This document shows, one piece after another, positions 23,736 through 32,850 of a stretch of DNA of 64,000 bases. The notes under the pieces are model-generated. The model was not told where the DNA came from, searched no databases, and saw only the letters and a list, made by a program, of their open reading frames with translations. Source of the stretch: Sphingopyxis sp. H050 (GTDB lineage: Bacteria > Pseudomonadota > Alphaproteobacteria > Sphingomonadales > Sphingomonadaceae); NCBI RefSeq assembly GCF_001468265.1, contig NZ_LNRZ01000001.1:372001-436000 (forward strand), written 5' to 3'. Position 1 is the stretch's first letter. Each line of letters opens with the position of its first letter. The position numbers were made by a program, and so were the translations under genes.

Positions 23736-25553
23736 TCAGCGCGCCTTCACGCCGAACTGGGTCGTAAACGAAACCAGGAAGCGGGGGTCGGGCTTCTGGG
23801 CCAGGAAACCCGCGCGGTTGAGCGGCGCGGCGACGGTCAGGTCGAGCCGTGCCAGCGCGCCATAGGCGATGCGCAGGCCGCCGCCCGCCGAGTAGAGCTT
23901 CTGCGGGTTGAGCCCGTTGAAGGCCGTGTCCTTGTTCCACACCCATGCCGCGTCGAAGAAGGCAAAGGGCTGGAGCGCGAAGGCCTTGGTGTTCGCGGGG
24001 ACGAACGAGCCGTAGCGCAGCTCGCTCGACACACCGACGCCGCTGTCGCCGATGATCGTGCCGGGATCGAACCCGCGCCCCACGGTGAAGTTGCCGCCCG
24101 AAAACTCCTCATAGGCGACGAGCGGATCGCTCGCCCATTGGCCGCGGGGTGAGATCGCGAGCGTGAACAGCTTGTGCGGCCGCCATTCGATCTGCGCTTG
24201 CGCCCGCACGAGAAACGCGTCGGGCTTGGCCTCGATGCGCGTCAGCGGGATCGCGCCGGGCAGGAAACAGGTCGCGCCGCCGGGACCGCAATCGTCGCTC
24301 GCGCCGAGGAAATTCACGCCCTGCCGCGCCTCGAGCGATGTCGCAATGCTCCAGCGCGGTTCGGATGGGCTGAATCCGCCCTTGCCCCCGATCGAGGCCG
24401 GGTCGACCCAGCTCGCATCGGCGCGCAGGTTGAAGACGCGGATGCGGTCGCGGTTGAGCGGCACGCCGCCGAGCCCGATGTCCTGATCGATGATGTCGAG
24501 CCCGCCGCCGACCGAAAGCCGCCGCGCCTGCGTCAGCACCAGCGGATAGGAGGCGAACAGGCTGACGATTTGCGTCGTCGATTTCACCGGGAAATTGGCG
24601 ATATCGGGACGCGTCCAGGCATAGGTGTAGCTGGCGCCGAGGCGCAGGCCTTCGCCGCCGATGCGAAACTCGTGCGCCAGCTGCAGAACATTCTGCTCAT
24701 CGAAATCGGGCGTCGTATAGAAGCTCGCCGTGGTCAGGTCGCCCATGCCCGTCAGCCCGGCAAAGCGCACCCGCGCGACCCCGCCCCAGCGGCCGACGTC
24801 CTTCGACCCGAAATTCTGGATATTGGCGTCGAACAGCACCGGCGTGCGGACGACGGTGACTTCGCCGACGACTTCGCCCGGCACCGCGCCGGGGCGCAGG
24901 GTCAGGCGCGCGTCGAGTCCCGGAATGTCGCGCGCCAGCAGCAGGTAGCGCTCGGCATCGATGATGTTGAACACCGGCTGATCGTCAAGACGCGCGAGAT
25001 AGCGTTGCAGCAGGCGCTCGTTCGCGCCGGCGTCGCCGCGCACCTCGATGCGCGTCATGCGCGCCGAAAGAATGTCGAGCTGGACGATGCCGTCGGCGCC
25101 GATCGTCTGCGGCGGCACGCGGACGGCGGCGAGATAGCCCTTGCTGCGCAGCATCGTCGCGGCCCGATCGCGGATGTCGCAGACGACGGCGATCGGCAGA
25201 TCCTGGCCGACCTTGTCCGACCAGCTGGCGTCGAGCATCGAGGTATCGATCCCCTCGACGGGCGAGAACCGCACGCCGCGGACAGTGACGCGAACATTCG
25301 CGAATTCGGGATTGGCGAGCGGGCAGGGCGCGCGCTCGATGGCATCGTCGCTTGTGACGACCTGTTCCCCCGGAGGGGAGGCAGGGGGCAGGTTCGGGCG
25401 CTGGATTTCTTCTCGGGTCGGCACCACCTGCGCCTGTGCGGTCAGGGGTATCGCGGCGGCGATCAGCCCGGCCGAGCAGGCCAGCGCCCGCCGAATCGCT
25501 CCGCCTTTCGGCACCGCGATTCCCATCGTGTCCACATACCCCTTGTCGGTCAT
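23736..25553 (-). CDS. TpsB outer-membrane transporter (ShlB/FhaC family)
   Basis: This 605-residue protein is the Omp85-superfamily pore that exports the adjacent TpsA. It has a signal peptide (ALACSAGLIAAAIPLTAQAQ), a proline-rich linker, two POTRA-like regions between about residues 70 and 230, and a ShlB-type beta-barrel ending in VSFTTQFGVKAR. The start at 25553 has AAGGGG upstream. A later ATG near 25526 also precedes the signal peptide. It is tightly coupled to the TpsA gene (three-base gap) and preceded by a 180-bp gap that may hold its own promoter. Confidence 0.93.
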   Translation of the reverse strand: MTDKGYVDTMGIAVPKGGAIRRALACSAGLIAAAIPLTAQAQVVPTREEIQRPNLPPASPPGEQVVTSDDAIERAPCPLANPEFANVRVTVRGVRFSPVEGIDTSMLDASWSDKVGQDLPIAVVCDIRDRAATMLRSKGYLAAVRVPPQTIGADGIVQLDILSARMTRIEVRGDAGANERLLQRYLARLDDQPVFNIIDAERYLLLARDIPGLDARLTLRPGAVPGEVVGEVTVVRTPVLFDANIQNFGSKDVGRWGGVARVRFAGLTGMGDLTTASFYTTPDFDEQNVLQLAHEFRIGGEGLRLGASYTYAWTRPDIANFPVKSTTQIVSLFASYPLVLTQARRLSVGGGLDIIDQDIGLGGVPLNRDRIRVFNLRADASWVDPASIGGKGGFSPSEPRWSIATSLEARQGVNFLGASDDCGPGGATCFLPGAIPLTRIEAKPDAFLVRAQAQIEWRPHKLFTLAISPRGQWASDPLVAYEEFSGGNFTVGRGFDPGTIIGDSGVGVSSELRYGSFVPANTKAFALQPFAFFDAAWVWNKDTAFNGLNPQKLYSAGGGLRIAYGALARLDLTVAAPLNRAGFLAQKPDPRFLVSFTTQFGVKAR

Positions 25554-25733
25554 CACCACCCCTTGTGTTCGCATGCGTTCGCAACCTACGAAACGCAACA
25601 ATTCTGCAGGCTCTGCCGCTGGCGCAGCAGTGCGAATTTTCGACCCAAGGAAAGGACTTGCCGCTTGGTTGCGACTGATTTTGTTCAGTTGTTAACAGAT
25701 GGTCCGAAACGGTTCAATGCCAACCCGTTTCCG

Positions 25734-26498
25734 TTAACCACCCGCTGTCTCGGCTTCGGACATCGCCTCGGCCAGGCGGTTGAGCTGCGGCGTGCAGCCC
25801 TTGGCCATCAGCATGTCCACCGACCCTTCGACCGTGTCGGGGATCGCGCCCATTTCGGCGAAGCGCACGGTCACCGGCTTCGACAGGCCCGCGCCCGACA
25901 AGCGATAGTCGACGCCATATTGCAGCGGCACCTGGTCGGTCGGCCATTTGCGGAAATTGGCGCCGTCGACGATCGCCACCGTCGCTTTCTTGCCACCGCT
26001 TTCGATCTCCAGCGCGGTGTCGCCTTCCATGTTCGGGCGCCACAGCATCAATGTCGCGGGGTTGGCGACGCAGAAGGTGCCGCTTTCGCGATAATCGAGC
26101 AGCCAGACGTTCGGTGCGCGCATCTCGCTCGGCGCCGGTTCGGGCAGGTCGCCGCGGGTGGCCCCCCCGCGCGGCCGCATGGGGCTGGGCGACAACATGC
26201 GCGTGACCGTGGTGCCCATCGAGCTGCTCGCCTGGATTACCCCGGTCGCGCCGAATGTGCCCGGCCCCGACAGCGTGCGGGTCTTGCCGCCTTGCATCAG
26301 GATGACCTTGTCGCCCGACGCAAGGGTGAGCTTATCGGTCGACTTCAATTTGGTGCCGGTCGGATATTTGCCGGCCGAGGGCCCGGTCGAGCGGACGACC
26401 ATCGACTGCGCGGCGGCAGTGCCGGCGACGGCCAGCGCCATGATCGCGGCCGCGGCGGTCAGCCCCATCCGGCGGATCGACTTTTCAGGAAAGGACAT
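25734..26498 (-). CDS. Exported FecR-like protein of the CHAT/TPS cluster
   Basis: The 254-residue protein has a signal peptide (MGLTAAAAIMALAVAGTAAAQ) and then a stretch, VVRSTGPSAGKYPTGTKL to TLASGDKVILMQGG and LSGPGTF. This resembles the FecR-type beta domain found in some exported proteins. The rest has two cysteines (FCVAN and KGCTP) and no recognised motif. The start overlaps the cyclase stop by 14 bases, so the two are co-translated. Function is unknown. A periplasmic sensor or adaptor role is suggested only by position between the cyclase and TpsB. Confidence 0.75.
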   Translation of the reverse strand: MSFPEKSIRRMGLTAAAAIMALAVAGTAAAQSMVVRSTGPSAGKYPTGTKLKSTDKLTLASGDKVILMQGGKTRTLSGPGTFGATGVIQASSSMGTTVTRMLSPSPMRPRGGATRGDLPEPAPSEMRAPNVWLLDYRESGTFCVANPATLMLWRPNMEGDTALEIESGGKKATVAIVDGANFRKWPTDQVPLQYGVDYRLSGAGLSKPVTVRFAEMGAIPDTVEGSVDMLMAKGCTPQLNRLAEAMSEAETAGG

Positions 26499-28560
26499 AG
26501 CTTTCTCCTTTTTTCGTCTCGTTCAAGCGTTCTATCAGGAACATGATGGCTGGTTCCTGACCGAATTCTTCGGCCAGCGCTGTGGCGCAGGTCACATAGG
26601 CATTTTTATCACCTGCGGCGTGCGCAGCAACAAGGTCTGCGATACGCGCGCGCTGCTGCGCCGACAGGTCGGGGCGCGGGGTGAAGACGTCGACAGGTTG
26701 AGCGCGGCCGCGCAGCGTGACGCGGCCCATTGGCACCAGATCATCCCGGCCCGACTTCACCGCGGCTTCGGCGGAGATCAGCACCGCGGTCTTCAGGCTC
26801 TTGTTCGCCGATTCGAGCCGCGAGGCGGTGTTCATGCTGTCGCCGAGCGCGGTATATTGAATACGGTCCTCACCGCCGAAATTGCCGACGATCGCGTCGC
26901 CGACGTGCAGCCCGACGCGCGTCATGCCGATCGGCGGGACGTCCTCGGCCCTCAAGTCGGTACGGAATTGTTCGCCGACCTGGTTCATGGCGATGGCGGC
27001 GGCTGCCGCCCGCTCGCCGTCGTCGGGCCGGCTCAGCGGCGCGCCCCAGAAGGCGACGATCGCGTCGCCGACGAATTTGTCGATCGTCCCGCCATGCTCG
27101 AGCACAACGTCGGACAGCCGGTCGAGATATTCGTTGAGGAGGCGCGCCACTGTTTCCGGCGTTGTCGCATGGCTGAGTTTTGTGAAGCCTTCGAGGTCGG
27201 TGAAGACGCAGTAAATGTTGCGACGCTCACCGTGCAGCGACAACTGATCGGGGTCGCGCATGATCTGGGCGGCCACGTCGGCGGGCAGATATTTGCCGAG
27301 CGCCGACTGCGCGAAGGCGCGCTGGCGCGACCCGATGGTGCGCGCTGCGGTGCCGACCGCGGCATAGCCGAGCAGCCAGCCGAGCGCCCAGCCGAAGGCG
27401 GGGAGGGTCGTGGTGTCGACGCCATTGCCCTGCAGCCAGAAGGGAAAGGCGACGAAGAAGGCCATCTGCCCGAGGAACGCCACCGCGACCCAGCGCGCGC
27501 GCATGTCGATCAGCGCGGTCAACCCGCCCGCAAGGACGACGAGCAGCGCCAGGATCCAGAGCGCCGGCCCTGGCAGCCGCTGCGACCAGTCCTTGTCCAG
27601 CTGCTGCGCCAGCATGCTCGCATGGACTTCCAGCCCGATCATCGTCTCGTGCTGGCCGGTGGTGGGGTCGACGAAGCGGCTCGACGGGATGTTGAACTGA
27701 TCGGTATCGATGATGTCGCCGCCGATCAGGACATAGCGGTCCTTGATCAGCTCGGAAAAACCGGCGCGCATCTCGTCGTCCATCGGCATGGCGAAGGTGT
27801 CGATGGGGATGTTCGCGAACACCGGTTCCTCCTGGCCCGCGGCGGCGCGCGCGGGGACCAGGAAACGGATGTTGCCCTGGTAATCGGCGTGGCTCGCATC
27901 GACCGGCGCCATCGCGTTCGCCATCAGCGGCGGCAGGCCCTTCGGCCGGTCGGGCCAGTTGCGGATCACGCTGTCGGCATCGGTGCGGAAACGCACGCTG
28001 GTCGGCTTCGTCTTGTCGGTGGTGACGTCCGCCAGATAGGCGGCAAGGAACTTCTGCTGTTCGAAGAAGATGGTGTTCGGATTGCTCGACTGCTCGATAT
28101 AGGCGATCCAGGTCGGGGTCTTCATCGCGCGCAACTGCGCCTTCAGCGCATCGTCGTCGGGGCGCGGCGAGTCGAACAATATGTCGATCCCGATTGCCTT
28201 CGCGCCCATCTGGTCGAGATTGGCGAGCGCGTTGGTCAGCACCGTGCGGTCGAGCGGCGAGCGGATGCCGGTGTTGAAGAGCGTCTCGTCATTATAAGTG
28301 ACCATGACGATGCGCTTGTCCTGCGGGACATGCGGCGCCATCACCATCGAACGCGCGTCATACAGCGCACGTTCGGCATCGCCGACCAGCGGCATCTGCC
28401 AGCTGAAGCGCGCAAACAATGTCGCGACGATCAGGAACAGGATCGTCGCCGCCATGCGCGACGGGCCCAGCTGCATGACCAGCCGGCGGATGCGCTTGCG
28501 CAGCGGCACGGCCGCCGGCCGTGCGTCTGCCGTCGCTGTATCGATCGTCTGGCTGGCCAT
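26485..28560 (-). CDS. CHASE2-domain adenylate/guanylate cyclase
   Basis: The 691-residue protein starts with a short cytoplasmic segment and a membrane helix (about 35-52). A periplasmic CHASE2 sensor domain follows (about 55-330), then three closely spaced helices (about 335-420). The class III cyclase domain has metal-binding Asp455 in FTDLEGFT and Asp499 in FVGDAIVAFWG. The region GDSMNTASRLES is also conserved. It should make cAMP or cGMP in the cytoplasm in response to an extracytoplasmic signal. Base specificity is not assigned. It lies 16 bases after the CHAT gene and overlaps the FecR-like gene. Confidence 0.92.
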   Translation of the reverse strand: MASQTIDTATADARPAAVPLRKRIRRLVMQLGPSRMAATILFLIVATLFARFSWQMPLVGDAERALYDARSMVMAPHVPQDKRIVMVTYNDETLFNTGIRSPLDRTVLTNALANLDQMGAKAIGIDILFDSPRPDDDALKAQLRAMKTPTWIAYIEQSSNPNTIFFEQQKFLAAYLADVTTDKTKPTSVRFRTDADSVIRNWPDRPKGLPPLMANAMAPVDASHADYQGNIRFLVPARAAAGQEEPVFANIPIDTFAMPMDDEMRAGFSELIKDRYVLIGGDIIDTDQFNIPSSRFVDPTTGQHETMIGLEVHASMLAQQLDKDWSQRLPGPALWILALLVVLAGGLTALIDMRARWVAVAFLGQMAFFVAFPFWLQGNGVDTTTLPAFGWALGWLLGYAAVGTAARTIGSRQRAFAQSALGKYLPADVAAQIMRDPDQLSLHGERRNIYCVFTDLEGFTKLSHATTPETVARLLNEYLDRLSDVVLEHGGTIDKFVGDAIVAFWGAPLSRPDDGERAAAAAIAMNQVGEQFRTDLRAEDVPPIGMTRVGLHVGDAIVGNFGGEDRIQYTALGDSMNTASRLESANKSLKTAVLISAEAAVKSGRDDLVPMGRVTLRGRAQPVDVFTPRPDLSAQQRARIADLVAAHAAGDKNAYVTCATALAEEFGQEPAIMFLIERLNETKKGESYVLS

Positions 28561-28576
28561 CAGGGTCCGGGTTTCG

Positions 28577-31500
28577 TCAGCGGGCCGCGCGGCCTGCTGC
28601 CTGTCCGTCCGCCGCGGCGGTCGTCGTCGCGCGCAGCAGTGGCTGGGCGCCGTCGCCGATGATCGCGAAACCCGCCCAATAATAGGGGTGCGAGGTCTGC
28701 TTGTCGTTCATCAGCACCATCTGCGTCTGCCACAGCGCATCGGCGACGCTCTCGCCCTGCGGGGCTGCGAAGAGGCCGCCGATAAGGCGCGTCGTCGCGT
28801 CGAAATCGTCGGGGGCCGGCCAGTGGCTCGCGACGACCGAGCGGCCGCCGGCGCCGATGAAGCTGCGGACGAGCCCGTCGAGCGCGTTGCCGCCGCCGCT
28901 CGCGACGCCCGCTTCGCGCGTCGCTGCGACCGAAGCCGCGCCCGCGGTGTCGCACGCCGACAGGATGACGAGGTCGGCGTTGATCTTGAGGTCGAAAATT
29001 TCCTGGAAGGTCAGGAGGCCGTCCGAATCCTGATCGCCGAACGAGGTGACCAGCGCCGGGCGTGCGGGGCAAGAAGGCCGGGGTGCGGTGACCAGGCCGT
29101 GCGTCGCGAAATGGATGATGCGATAATCGGACAGGTCGCCGCGGTTCTTGACCGCAGTGTCGGTGAAAGCGCCGCCGGTCAGAATGGTCGTCGTGTCGCG
29201 GCTCATTGTGCGGGTGGCGGTCACCAGCTCGGTCGCCGAGATCGGCCGGCTCCACTGGCTGACGTCCCATTGGCAGCTGCCGTCGATGGCGCTGCCCGAT
29301 GCCGCGCCGCGCGTCCCGGTCGAGGGCAGGACGCCGCCGACGACCGGCAAATTCTGGCCCAGCCCGAAATATTGGCGCGCCGCGTCCGAAGGCGGGGCTT
29401 GGCGGGCGTTGCGGAAGGACAGCGCCGATACCGCGGTGCTCGGGCGCGTCGTGCGGCCGAGCCAGGCGATCTGGCGCATGTCGAACGCGTCGGCATTGGG
29501 ATCGGTCAGCCGCTCCTCATAGGCGGCGAGGCCGGTGTCGGAGGTGATCAGCAGGTTGACCGGCAGCCGCAGCATCGCACCGTCCGGCTCGAAGATCAGG
29601 TGCGACACGCGCGGCAGCCGGTCGGCAACCGGCGCGAACAGCTGCGTGTAAAGCTGGCGCGCGGTGGCCGCGTCGAAGGGATAGGTCACGCGGCGGCCAT
29701 TCTCGACCACCGAGATCGTCGCGCGGATTGCATCGACCGCATTCTCCAGCCCCTGCGTGCTGATATCGGTACGCCAGAGCTGCGCGTCCTGGTTGCCGAT
29801 CATCATGGCGTAGACGGCATCGCCGACGACGAGCATCTTCAGATAGGCCTCGTCGGGCTTCAGCACCTGTTGCAGCTCGGCGAGGTCGAGCTTGCCCGGT
29901 GCGACGACGCGATATTGCGGATAAGCCGACAGCTTCGCGACCGTCTCGGCCTGCTGGAAGGACAGATTGTCGAGCTGGGTCTTCAGGTCGGCGCGTAACG
30001 CATTGATTTCGGGCGTGACCGGCAGCTGCGCGAGGCGGGCGTCCTCGATCCGCGCGCGCTCGATGTCGCGGTTCAGCGTCGTCGCCTGACGGAACAGCCG
30101 CGCCCCGTCGTCGCTGCCTGCCGACAGTTCGCGCGCGAGCACCGCCTGCGTGTCGGCGACGCCGGGACGGACCTGCAACTGGCTGGCGACGAAGAAGTCG
30201 CCGACCGCCGACGCGTCGGCCGCGCTGCGGCTTGCGAGCAGCTTGTAATAGGGCGCCATCATATTGGCCATGCCGGTGGTCGATCGCTGCGACGCGGCAA
30301 GCGCGGTGACAACCTCCTTGTAGATGGCCAGCGCCTTGTCGTCCTGTCTATGCCGCGTCAGAAACGCGGCATAGCGCGCGCGCGCCGAGGCGAGGGCGTT
30401 GGTCTCGGGATATTCGACCGACAGCGCGTTGATCGATTCGAGGAAGCGCGCGTCCGCTGCAGCCTCGTTGCCGAGCGCCTCTTCGGCGAGCGCGAGTTCG
30501 CCCAGCATCTGCGAACGCAGCCGGACGATCGAGGTCACGCGCCCTTCGCGGACCGCAAGCGCGTCGCCAAGCCCCTTGAGCTGCGCCGTCTTTGCTGCCG
30601 CCGCATTCCCGCGCAGCCGTTCGACCGTGCCGAGCAGATGCACCGCCTGTGCGTCGATGATCTGGGCGCGCTCCAGCGGCGTCAGCCGCTCGCGGTCGCC
30701 GGTCTGGCGCACTGCGCGCGCGTTGGCGCCGCTGTTGACGCCCGCGGCGATTTCCGGCGTCAACGTCACCGCGCCGTCCTCGACCGTCACCGCGTTCGAC
30801 AACGGCGGGATCGGCGTCTGGAGCAGCGCCGCCGCGCCGTCATAGTCGCGCTGGTTCAGCGCGTGGATCGCGCGGAAATTGCGGCGGAGGCGCAGCTGGA
30901 CCGGATCGCTGGTCGGGATCGCCTCGACTTCGCCGAACAGTCGCTCGGCTTCCGCAAACTCGCCGAGGTTCGAGCGCTGGAGCGCACGGTTCAGGGTGAA
31001 TTCCGTCGGGTCGAGGTCGGCGGCCGCCTGCTCGTCGAGCGCGCGGCGCGACAGCGCCTCGAAGAATTCGGCGGCTTCGGCATAGTCGCCGCTGTGGTTG
31101 CGCCGGTATCCCTCGGCCAGCGCCTTGTCGACGTCGATGGTGCCGGCGAGCGTGCGGGCGAAGCCGTCGTTGCCGCCGACCGAGGTCGTTGCGACCTTGA
31201 TCACGCCGGGCACGACCTTGCGCTGCTTGATCGAAGCGAGCGCTATGGTCAGCGCGTCGCCATAGGCCTCGAAGCCTTCGGCCGCGTAAGTCACGTCGCC
31301 GGCGCCCTCGACGCGCGTCGTCCAGGCGACATTGCTGTCCTTCACGGTGCAAGCGCCGTCGGCGCAGACGATCGTGCCGGTGCGGCCGGCGTCGATTCGC
31401 GCGCGCGCCTCCTCGGGACTGGCGCGCAGCATGCGGACATAGCCCACCGGCTGGCTGGCGTCGCGGCACACGATCAGCCAGGCGCGGTCGAACATCCCCT

Positions 31501-31672
31501 TGATGACGGAATCGCGGACCGTCGCCTGCACTTCGCAGAGCGAACCGCCCTGGTCGCCGATCGAGAAGCTGTCGCGGAGCGTGGGGTCGCTGGCCTGTGC
31601 CTGTGCGACTCCGGGCGCGGCAAGAGCCAGCGCCGCCAGAATCGGCACGAAAAACGGACGTCGAGCGGTCAT
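28577..31672 (-). CDS. Exported TPR protein with CHAT (caspase-like) protease domain
   Basis: The 1031-residue protein has a signal peptide (FVPILAALALAAPGVAQAQ), an N-terminal domain with several cysteines, and a helical TPR-type region from about residue 170 to 650. The C-terminal CHAT domain has the catalytic dyad intact: His858 in HFATHG and Cys907 in LSACDTAG, 49 residues apart. CHAT proteases are clan CD cysteine peptidases. The signal peptide predicts periplasmic location, unlike the cytoplasmic CHAT proteins of defence systems. The start is the ATG at 31672 with GGGGA upstream; a TTG start at 31699 is less likely. It heads the cluster ending in TpsA. The substrate is unknown. Confidence 0.9.
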   Translation of the reverse strand: MTARRPFFVPILAALALAAPGVAQAQASDPTLRDSFSIGDQGGSLCEVQATVRDSVIKGMFDRAWLIVCRDASQPVGYVRMLRASPEEARARIDAGRTGTIVCADGACTVKDSNVAWTTRVEGAGDVTYAAEGFEAYGDALTIALASIKQRKVVPGVIKVATTSVGGNDGFARTLAGTIDVDKALAEGYRRNHSGDYAEAAEFFEALSRRALDEQAAADLDPTEFTLNRALQRSNLGEFAEAERLFGEVEAIPTSDPVQLRLRRNFRAIHALNQRDYDGAAALLQTPIPPLSNAVTVEDGAVTLTPEIAAGVNSGANARAVRQTGDRERLTPLERAQIIDAQAVHLLGTVERLRGNAAAAKTAQLKGLGDALAVREGRVTSIVRLRSQMLGELALAEEALGNEAAADARFLESINALSVEYPETNALASARARYAAFLTRHRQDDKALAIYKEVVTALAASQRSTTGMANMMAPYYKLLASRSAADASAVGDFFVASQLQVRPGVADTQAVLARELSAGSDDGARLFRQATTLNRDIERARIEDARLAQLPVTPEINALRADLKTQLDNLSFQQAETVAKLSAYPQYRVVAPGKLDLAELQQVLKPDEAYLKMLVVGDAVYAMMIGNQDAQLWRTDISTQGLENAVDAIRATISVVENGRRVTYPFDAATARQLYTQLFAPVADRLPRVSHLIFEPDGAMLRLPVNLLITSDTGLAAYEERLTDPNADAFDMRQIAWLGRTTRPSTAVSALSFRNARQAPPSDAARQYFGLGQNLPVVGGVLPSTGTRGAASGSAIDGSCQWDVSQWSRPISATELVTATRTMSRDTTTILTGGAFTDTAVKNRGDLSDYRIIHFATHGLVTAPRPSCPARPALVTSFGDQDSDGLLTFQEIFDLKINADLVILSACDTAGAASVAATREAGVASGGGNALDGLVRSFIGAGGRSVVASHWPAPDDFDATTRLIGGLFAAPQGESVADALWQTQMVLMNDKQTSHPYYWAGFAIIGDGAQPLLRATTTAAADGQAAGRAAR

Positions 31673-31823
31673 CACCAAATCCCCCAAAGCAAGCTTCAAG
31701 GCGCCATGTCCGCAACTGTCGGCGGCAAGGCGCAGTCTTCAATGCTGCGGTACGACCCATTCCCGTCGGGGCGGACCCTAAACCCATCATTTGAAAAAGG
31801 GAAGTGATCAGCGGCACAGCGCC

Positions 31824-31852
31824 TTGCGCGCTTTGGCACAGCGACCTATCTG
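31824..31852 (+). promoter_or_regulatory. Candidate promoter for the zeta-bolA-grxD genes
   Basis: TTGCGC (31824-31829) and TATCTG (31847-31852) are separated by exactly 17 bases, a good sigma-70-like arrangement 36 bases before the zeta start. The 215-bp divergent region must also contain the CHAT-cluster promoter, for which I found no clear pair. Confidence 0.45.
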
Positions 31853-31887
31853 GACTGCGAACCCCTATTTTCCGGCAAGGACTAAAA

Positions 31888-32214
31888 ATGAGCGCATTCG
31901 ACGATCGTGAACGAGCCTTTGAAGCGCAATATGCGCGCGATCAGGAAGTGCAGTTCCGCATCATCGCGCGCCGCAACCGCTTGGTCGGCGAATGGGCGGC
32001 CGAGCGCATGGGGCTGACGCCCGAGGAAACCGACGCCTATGCCAAGGCGGTCGTGCAGGCCGATTTCGAGGAAGCGGGCGACGAAGACGTCATCCGCAAG
32101 CTCGCGGGCGACCTCACCGCGGCGCAGGTCGAGATCAGCGACGCCGAAATCCGCTCGGTGCTGAACGACAAGACCGCCGAGGCGCGCCGCCAGTTCATGG
32201 ACAGCCAGAACTGA
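31888..32214 (+). CDS. F1Fo-ATP synthase inhibitor subunit zeta (DUF1476)
   Basis: This 108-residue helical protein matches the alphaproteobacterial zeta inhibitor (FDDRERAFEAQYARDQE start, then RRNRLVGEWAAERMGL). In Paracoccus, zeta inserts its N-terminus into F1 and blocks ATP hydrolysis. The start is set at the ATG at 31888. An upstream frame extension to 31804 lacks family similarity. It is followed 11 bases later by bolA, and the three short genes look like one unit. Confidence 0.9.
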   Translation: MSAFDDRERAFEAQYARDQEVQFRIIARRNRLVGEWAAERMGLTPEETDAYAKAVVQADFEEAGDEDVIRKLAGDLTAAQVEISDAEIRSVLNDKTAEARRQFMDSQN

Positions 32215-32225
32215 GGGGCGATCCG

Positions 32226-32459
32226 ATGGGCATGCAGCAGGCCGATCTGAAGGCCATGATCGAGGCGGCGTTCCCGGACGCCAGCGTGTCGATCACCGAT
32301 CTGGCGGGCGACAACGACCATTATGCAGCGCATGTCGTCAGCGAATCCTTTCGCGGCCTGACGCGCGTTGCGCAGCACAAGGCGGTCTACGCCGCGCTCG
32401 GCGGACGCATGGGCGGCGAACTTCATGCCTTGCAATTGACGACCGGCGTTCCTTCATAA
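32226..32459 (+). CDS. BolA family protein
   Basis: The 77-residue product has the BolA fold signature: an early helix, the DHYAAHVVSESFRG segment and the VAQHKAVYAAL helix with the conserved histidine. BolA proteins pair with monothiol glutaredoxins through a shared [2Fe-2S] cluster and act in iron regulation or cluster delivery. The monothiol glutaredoxin gene follows 48 bases downstream, which supports that partnership. Confidence 0.93.
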   Translation: MGMQQADLKAMIEAAFPDASVSITDLAGDNDHYAAHVVSESFRGLTRVAQHKAVYAALGGRMGGELHALQLTTGVPS

Positions 32460-32507
32460 GGGACTGAGCCAACTTTTTCGGCGCGACGCGCCCCGGAGAC
32501 TGAATCA

Positions 32508-32840
32508 ATGAGCGATCCCGCCACCCACGACCGTATTGCCAAGCTGGTCGCCGATCACCCCGTATTGCTGTTCATGAAGGGCACGCCGCTGTTCCCGCAG
32601 TGCGGCTTTTCCTCGCGCGCGATCGCAATGCTCGACCGCCTGGGGATCGAATATGACACCGTCGACGTGCTGCAGGACATGGAAATTCGCCAGGGCATCA
32701 AGGAATTTTCCGACTGGCCGACGATTCCCCAGCTCTATGTGAAGGGCGAATTTGTCGGCGGCTCGGACATCATGATGGAAATGTGGGAAGCCGGCGAGCT
32801 TCACCAGCTGGTGACCGGCATCCCCGCCCGCGCCGAATAA
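32508..32840 (+). CDS. grxD: Monothiol glutaredoxin Grx4 type
   Basis: The 110-residue protein has the CGFS active site (FPQCGFSSRA), the WPTIPQLYVKGEFVGG glutathione-binding region and GGSDI. It is a full-length Grx4/Grx5-type protein that binds a [2Fe-2S] cluster with glutathione and hands clusters to targets, often with BolA. It ends ten bases before the convergent anti-sigma gene. Confidence 0.95.
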   Translation: MSDPATHDRIAKLVADHPVLLFMKGTPLFPQCGFSSRAIAMLDRLGIEYDTVDVLQDMEIRQGIKEFSDWPTIPQLYVKGEFVGGSDIMMEMWEAGELHQLVTGIPARAE

Positions 32841-32850
32841 GCGCTAAGCC

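Noticed and set aside
24174..26546. A 790-codon open frame on the plus strand
   Set aside because: It runs opposite TpsB and the FecR-like gene and has shadow-type composition.
28577..31672. A CHAT-based antiphage defence (Craspase-like) system
   Set aside because: The CHAT protein has a signal peptide and sits with secretion genes; no type III-E effector, CRISPR array or gasdermin-like gene is nearby.
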